A stretch of 64,000 bases of DNA. Origin: Algoriphagus faecimaris (GTDB lineage: Bacteria > Bacteroidota > Bacteroidia > Cytophagales > Cyclobacteriaceae). The stretch is from positions 1-64,000 of the forward strand of contig NZ_FNAC01000019.1 in the NCBI RefSeq assembly GCF_900101705.1. Reading direction: 5' to 3'. The translations under genes were made by a program, and so were the position numbers. The notes under the pieces are model-generated. The model saw only the letters and a program-made list of their open reading frames with translations. It searched no databases and was not told where the DNA came from. Positions 61,060 to 64,000 of this stretch are shown in pieces. Positions within the stretch are counted from its first letter, which is position 1. Every line of letters starts with the position of its first letter.

Positions 61060-64000
61060 ATGTCTAGTGACAGAAATCCGCGATCTATGCGAAAATCTTT
61101 TAAAATCATTTTTATTGTCCTAATCGCTTTATTTTCAATAAGCTTTTTGGGAATACTTTTCTTATTTAAGCAACAAGATCACCTCGTGCAGCGCGCCATA
61201 GTTCAAGTGAATGAGCAATTTGATGGCTACTTGGAGTTGGAAGATTCTCATATTGCTCCATTTGCCAACTTCCCCTATATCTCCATAGACCTCGAAAATG
61301 TGCGCTTCTATGAATCGAAAGACAAGAGTCAAACCCCTCTTTACGAGGCAAAAGATATCTATTTGGGTTTCAATTTGCTGAAACTCCTTCAAGGCTCCTA
61401 TCAAGTCGAAAAGATCAAAATTCAGGAAGGCTTTTTAACTATTATTTCTTACCCTAATGGTGAGATTAATCTTTTACTCGCCAAGGGAATAGCGTCAACT
61501 CCTACTGACTCGCTAGAAAGCGAATTCCAAATTGACGTCAAAAATCTCTTGATGGAGGATTTCAAGCTCATTTATGAGGATCAATCAAGTGGTCAGGATC
61601 TCGTCGCTCATATCCAATCACTTGACTCTAAAATCGCTGTTTCGGAGGATCATTTTTCCTTTGATCTCGTGGGAGACTTGATAGTAGATATCGATCAGGA
61701 TAAGCAACATACTTTTTTTTCCAATAAGGCAGTTCAGCTAAATCTGCAATTGGACTTGGACCAATCGACTCAAACCTTAGAGATCACTTCCTCCTACTTG
61801 GATTTAGAAGGGTCCCGCTTTGGCATATCGGGAACGGTAGACTTAGATGACAACTTTCAGTCCGACTTGAAGTTAGAAGGGCAAAAACCCAATTTTGATC
61901 TTTTTGCTGCATTTGCTCCCGTAGAAGTGGGAGAAGCACTCAAACTCTATCAAAATGAAGGAGATATTTATTTTTTAGGTAGTATCGAGGGAAAAGTTGG
62001 CAACGGATATATCCCTGCCATTTCGGTTGAATTTGGATGTGAAAATGCTTGGTTTCTCAATCCTGATGTCGGTAAGCGTGTAGAGGATTTACGCTTTACA
62101 GGATTTTTTACCAATGGAGCCGATCGAAGTATGGAGACCTCCGAAATCCAGTTGAAAAACTTCTATTTCAAACCAGAAAAAGGTGCCTTTGAGGGGACGT
62201 TTTTGATCCAGAATTTCAATGATCCCTTTGTGAATGTCGATGTGCATGCTAATCTCGACTTGCAGTTTCTCGGTGAATTTTTTGATTTGGAGATTCTTGA
62301 TCAAGTCCAGGGAGAAGTGAAAATAGATATGCACTTCAATGAAATCCAAGATCTAGATTTATCATTTGATGATACAGCCCATCTTCGGGAAGGAATCGAC
62401 AGTGAGATCACAGTAAATAATCTGTCCTTCAAGCTTCCGAATCATCCTTTGCCGATTCGAGATGCAACGCTTCGGGCGGAGATGCGGTCTGGAGCAGTGG
62501 TACTCGACACCCTGTCATTTAAGCTTGGGGATTCGGACCTTTCTGTAAAAGGGATATTTAGTGATTTTCCGGCAATACTACATGGGACCAATTCGCCGGT
62601 TCAATCCTCCTTGGTGGCCTCGAGTAAATTGCTCAAATTCCAGGACTTATTGGCTTATGATTCAGCTATGGCTAATTCGACTGAGGAAGAAGTCTCTGAT
62701 TTCTCAATCAAATTGGCATTCAATACTACAGGAAGCCAGTTGACGGATTTTGAGCATCTTCCTCAGGGTGAATTTTTTGTTGAGGATTTTTTTGCCAAGC
62801 TCAAGTATTTTCCCCACACGTTTCATGACTTTCATGCGGATGTATTGATTGGTGATCAAAACTTGGAACTCAAAGATTTTTCGGGCGAAATCGATGACAC
62901 GGACTTCCACTTCTCCGGAAAGGTGGAGAATTATGTCAAGTGGTTTGAACCGGTTACTATAGGTCAAAGTAGTTTTGAATTTGATTTCAGAAGTGATTTT
63001 CTGCATCCCGCAGACCTTTTGAGCTATCAGGACATCTCGTACCTACCAAAAGAGTATGCAAACGAGGAACTGACAGACCTCAAGTTGCATGGTAGATTAG
63101 ACCTCAGCTATGATAGTACCTTTCAATCGGCTGACTTCTTCTTGACAGAATTGACTATCCAAATGAAGCTCCACCCTTTAAAGCTCAGGGAATTTTCAGG
63201 TAGGATCCATTATGAAGATGAGCATCTTCAGGTAGAAAATTTCTCAGGAGAAATGGGCAGGAGTGATTTCAAGATCAATCTCAACTGGTACACTGGTGAA
63301 GACTCTACCCTTAAAAAGCGAGACAATCTATTCCAATTGAGCTCTTCGAAGCTGGATTTGGATGCCCTGATGAATTATGATTCTGAATCCACGCAGCAAA
63401 TCTCACATGACAGTGCCTTCAATATTTTCGAAATCCCCTTCTCAGATTTCCAAGTAAATGTAGCCATTCAGGAGCTGAATTATCACAATTTTTGGTTGGA
63501 AGACTTTTCCCTATCGGGAAGAATTACACCAGATCATTTTATCTACCTGGACGGGCTAGAGGTGCATACTGCAGATGGTCGGCTGATGATGGAGGGATAT
63601 TTCAATGGCTCTGATCCCACACAAATCTACTTTTCCAGTCAAATGAAAGCTGATAAGATAGACTTGGATAAATTGATGATTAAATTTTCAAACTTTGGTC
63701 AGGACTACTTGATCAATGAAAATCTTCATGGAAAAGTGAGTGGGACTATTGACAGCAAGTTTTTGGTTTACCCAGATCTGACTCCAATTATTGAGAAAAG
63801 TACCGCGACACTAGACTTGACGGTCTTTGAGGGTAGCTTGGTGAATTTTACACCACTTCAAGCCATGTCCTCTTATTTCAAGGATAAAAATCTAAATCTT
63901 GTCCGATTTGACACGCTTCAAAACACATTCAATCTCGATAATGGAGTGTTAGAAATACCGAAAATGAATATCAATTCAAGTCTTGGTTTTTTGGAGATTT
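61060..64000 (+). CDS. AsmA-family protein, 5' part (runs off the window)
   Basis: An open frame of 980 codons from ATG 61060 to the window end with no stop. Layout: short basic N-terminus, one membrane span (about residues 15-36, IIFIVLIALFSISFLGILFLF), then a very long beta-rich periplasmic region with the AsmA/TamB-type pattern of repeated strands and N-terminal FDGYLELEDSHIAPFANFPYISIDLENVRFYE. Such proteins bridge the periplasm and are tied to lipid transport to the outer membrane. An ATG at 61087 (MRKSFK) is an alternative start. The C-terminal part is outside the window. Confidence 0.85.
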   Translation, partial: MSSDRNPRSMRKSFKIIFIVLIALFSISFLGILFLFKQQDHLVQRAIVQVNEQFDGYLELEDSHIAPFANFPYISIDLENVRFYESKDKSQTPLYEAKDIYLGFNLLKLLQGSYQVEKIKIQEGFLTIISYPNGEINLLLAKGIASTPTDSLESEFQIDVKNLLMEDFKLIYEDQSSGQDLVAHIQSLDSKIAVSEDHFSFDLVGDLIVDIDQDKQHTFFSNKAVQLNLQLDLDQSTQTLEITSSYLDLEGSRFGISGTVDLDDNFQSDLKLEGQKPNFDLFAAFAPVEVGEALKLYQNEGDIYFLGSIEGKVGNGYIPAISVEFGCENAWFLNPDVGKRVEDLRFTGFFTNGADRSMETSEIQLKNFYFKPEKGAFEGTFLIQNFNDPFVNVDVHANLDLQFLGEFFDLEILDQVQGEVKIDMHFNEIQDLDLSFDDTAHLREGIDSEITVNNLSFKLPNHPLPIRDATLRAEMRSGAVVLDTLSFKLGDSDLSVKGIFSDFPAILHGTNSPVQSSLVASSKLLKFQDLLAYDSAMANSTEEEVSDFSIKLAFNTTGSQLTDFEHLPQGEFFVEDFFAKLKYFPHTFHDFHADVLIGDQNLELKDFSGEIDDTDFHFSGKVENYVKWFEPVTIGQSSFEFDFRSDFLHPADLLSYQDISYLPKEYANEELTDLKLHGRLDLSYDSTFQSADFFLTELTIQMKLHPLKLREFSGRIHYEDEHLQVENFSGEMGRSDFKINLNWYTGEDSTLKKRDNLFQLSSSKLDLDALMNYDSESTQQISHDSAFNIFEIPFSDFQVNVAIQELNYHNFWLEDFSLSGRITPDHFIYLDGLEVHTADGRLMMEGYFNGSDPTQIYFSSQMKADKIDLDKLMIKFSNFGQDYLINENLHGKVSGTIDSKFLVYPDLTPIIEKSTATLDLTVFEGSLVNFTPLQAMSSYFKDKNLNLVRFDTLQNTFNLDNGVLEIPKMNINSSLGFLEI

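Noticed and set aside
1-64000. search for CRISPR arrays, transposases, integrases, prophage genes, tRNA or rRNA
   Set aside because: None seen by reading. Short RNA genes without strong sequence features could be missed.

Overview
The window is a contiguous piece of a Bacteroidota chromosome, most likely order Cytophagales and close to Algoriphagus/Cyclobacteriaceae. The grounds are a SusC/SusD pair, a GldJ-type gliding lipoprotein, many signal peptides and lipoproteins with Bacteroidota-style lipoboxes, LytS/LytTR signalling, TAnnTTTG promoter elements and few Shine-Dalgarno sequences. This placement comes from protein character, not from a database match. I saw no rRNA, tRNA, CRISPR array, insertion sequence, integrase or phage gene. 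This is core-type chromosome with some lineage-specific genes.

Layout. 1-408: intergenic DNA with a two-unit imperfect repeat rich in small palindromes. 409-12522: a polytopic membrane protein, rbfA, a LolC/E-type permease, a TPR protein, a coiled-coil membrane protein, a SolA-like flavoenzyme, an MsbA-type ABC exporter, a methyltransferase, a WcaJ-type sugar-phosphate transferase, a tandem universal stress protein and a 2H phosphoesterase. 12523-17700: a long AT-rich leader carrying three TCGGACA motifs, then a SusC/SusD nutrient-uptake pair without enzymes. 17798-20365: OxyR, an NlpE-like lipoprotein and two small genes. 20537-29816: uppP, an S9 peptidase, a beta-barrel protein, gldJ and mfd. 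29935-34847: a lone COX3-like protein, an SRPBCC-like protein, a Fur-family repressor with a candidate operator, a double-DTG protease with a PDZ domain, and LemA with two TPM-domain proteins. 34910-41180: ndk, nrnA followed by three FKBP lipoproteins, a PEMT/ICMT-like membrane protein, and a saccharopine-dehydrogenase-like gene overlapping deoC. 41177-43643: a Na/Pi symporter divergent from a PiT-like permease, with a PHO-box-like direct repeat between them. 43644-50058: tadA, sodA, a CNNM/CBS protein, a short GT35 glucan phosphorylase homologue, an M14 peptidase and a VOC protein. 50060-52592: a YceI/porin/YceI cluster on the minus strand. 53011-64000: uvrA, a LytS/LytTR pair, an orphan LytTR regulator, a small secreted or membrane protein, a lipoprotein and the 5' part of a large AsmA-family gene that runs off the window.

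The strongest leads are three. The GT35 homologue has Thr where phosphorylases carry the PLP-binding Lys. The apparently unnamed 377-residue membrane protein keeps the PiT signatures and sits behind a TTAACA-N5-TTAACA repeat next to a phosphate symporter. Several candidate operators overlap promoters: a dyad at fur, a dyad at the YceI operon and repeated motifs before susC. No single obviously new multi-gene system stands out.
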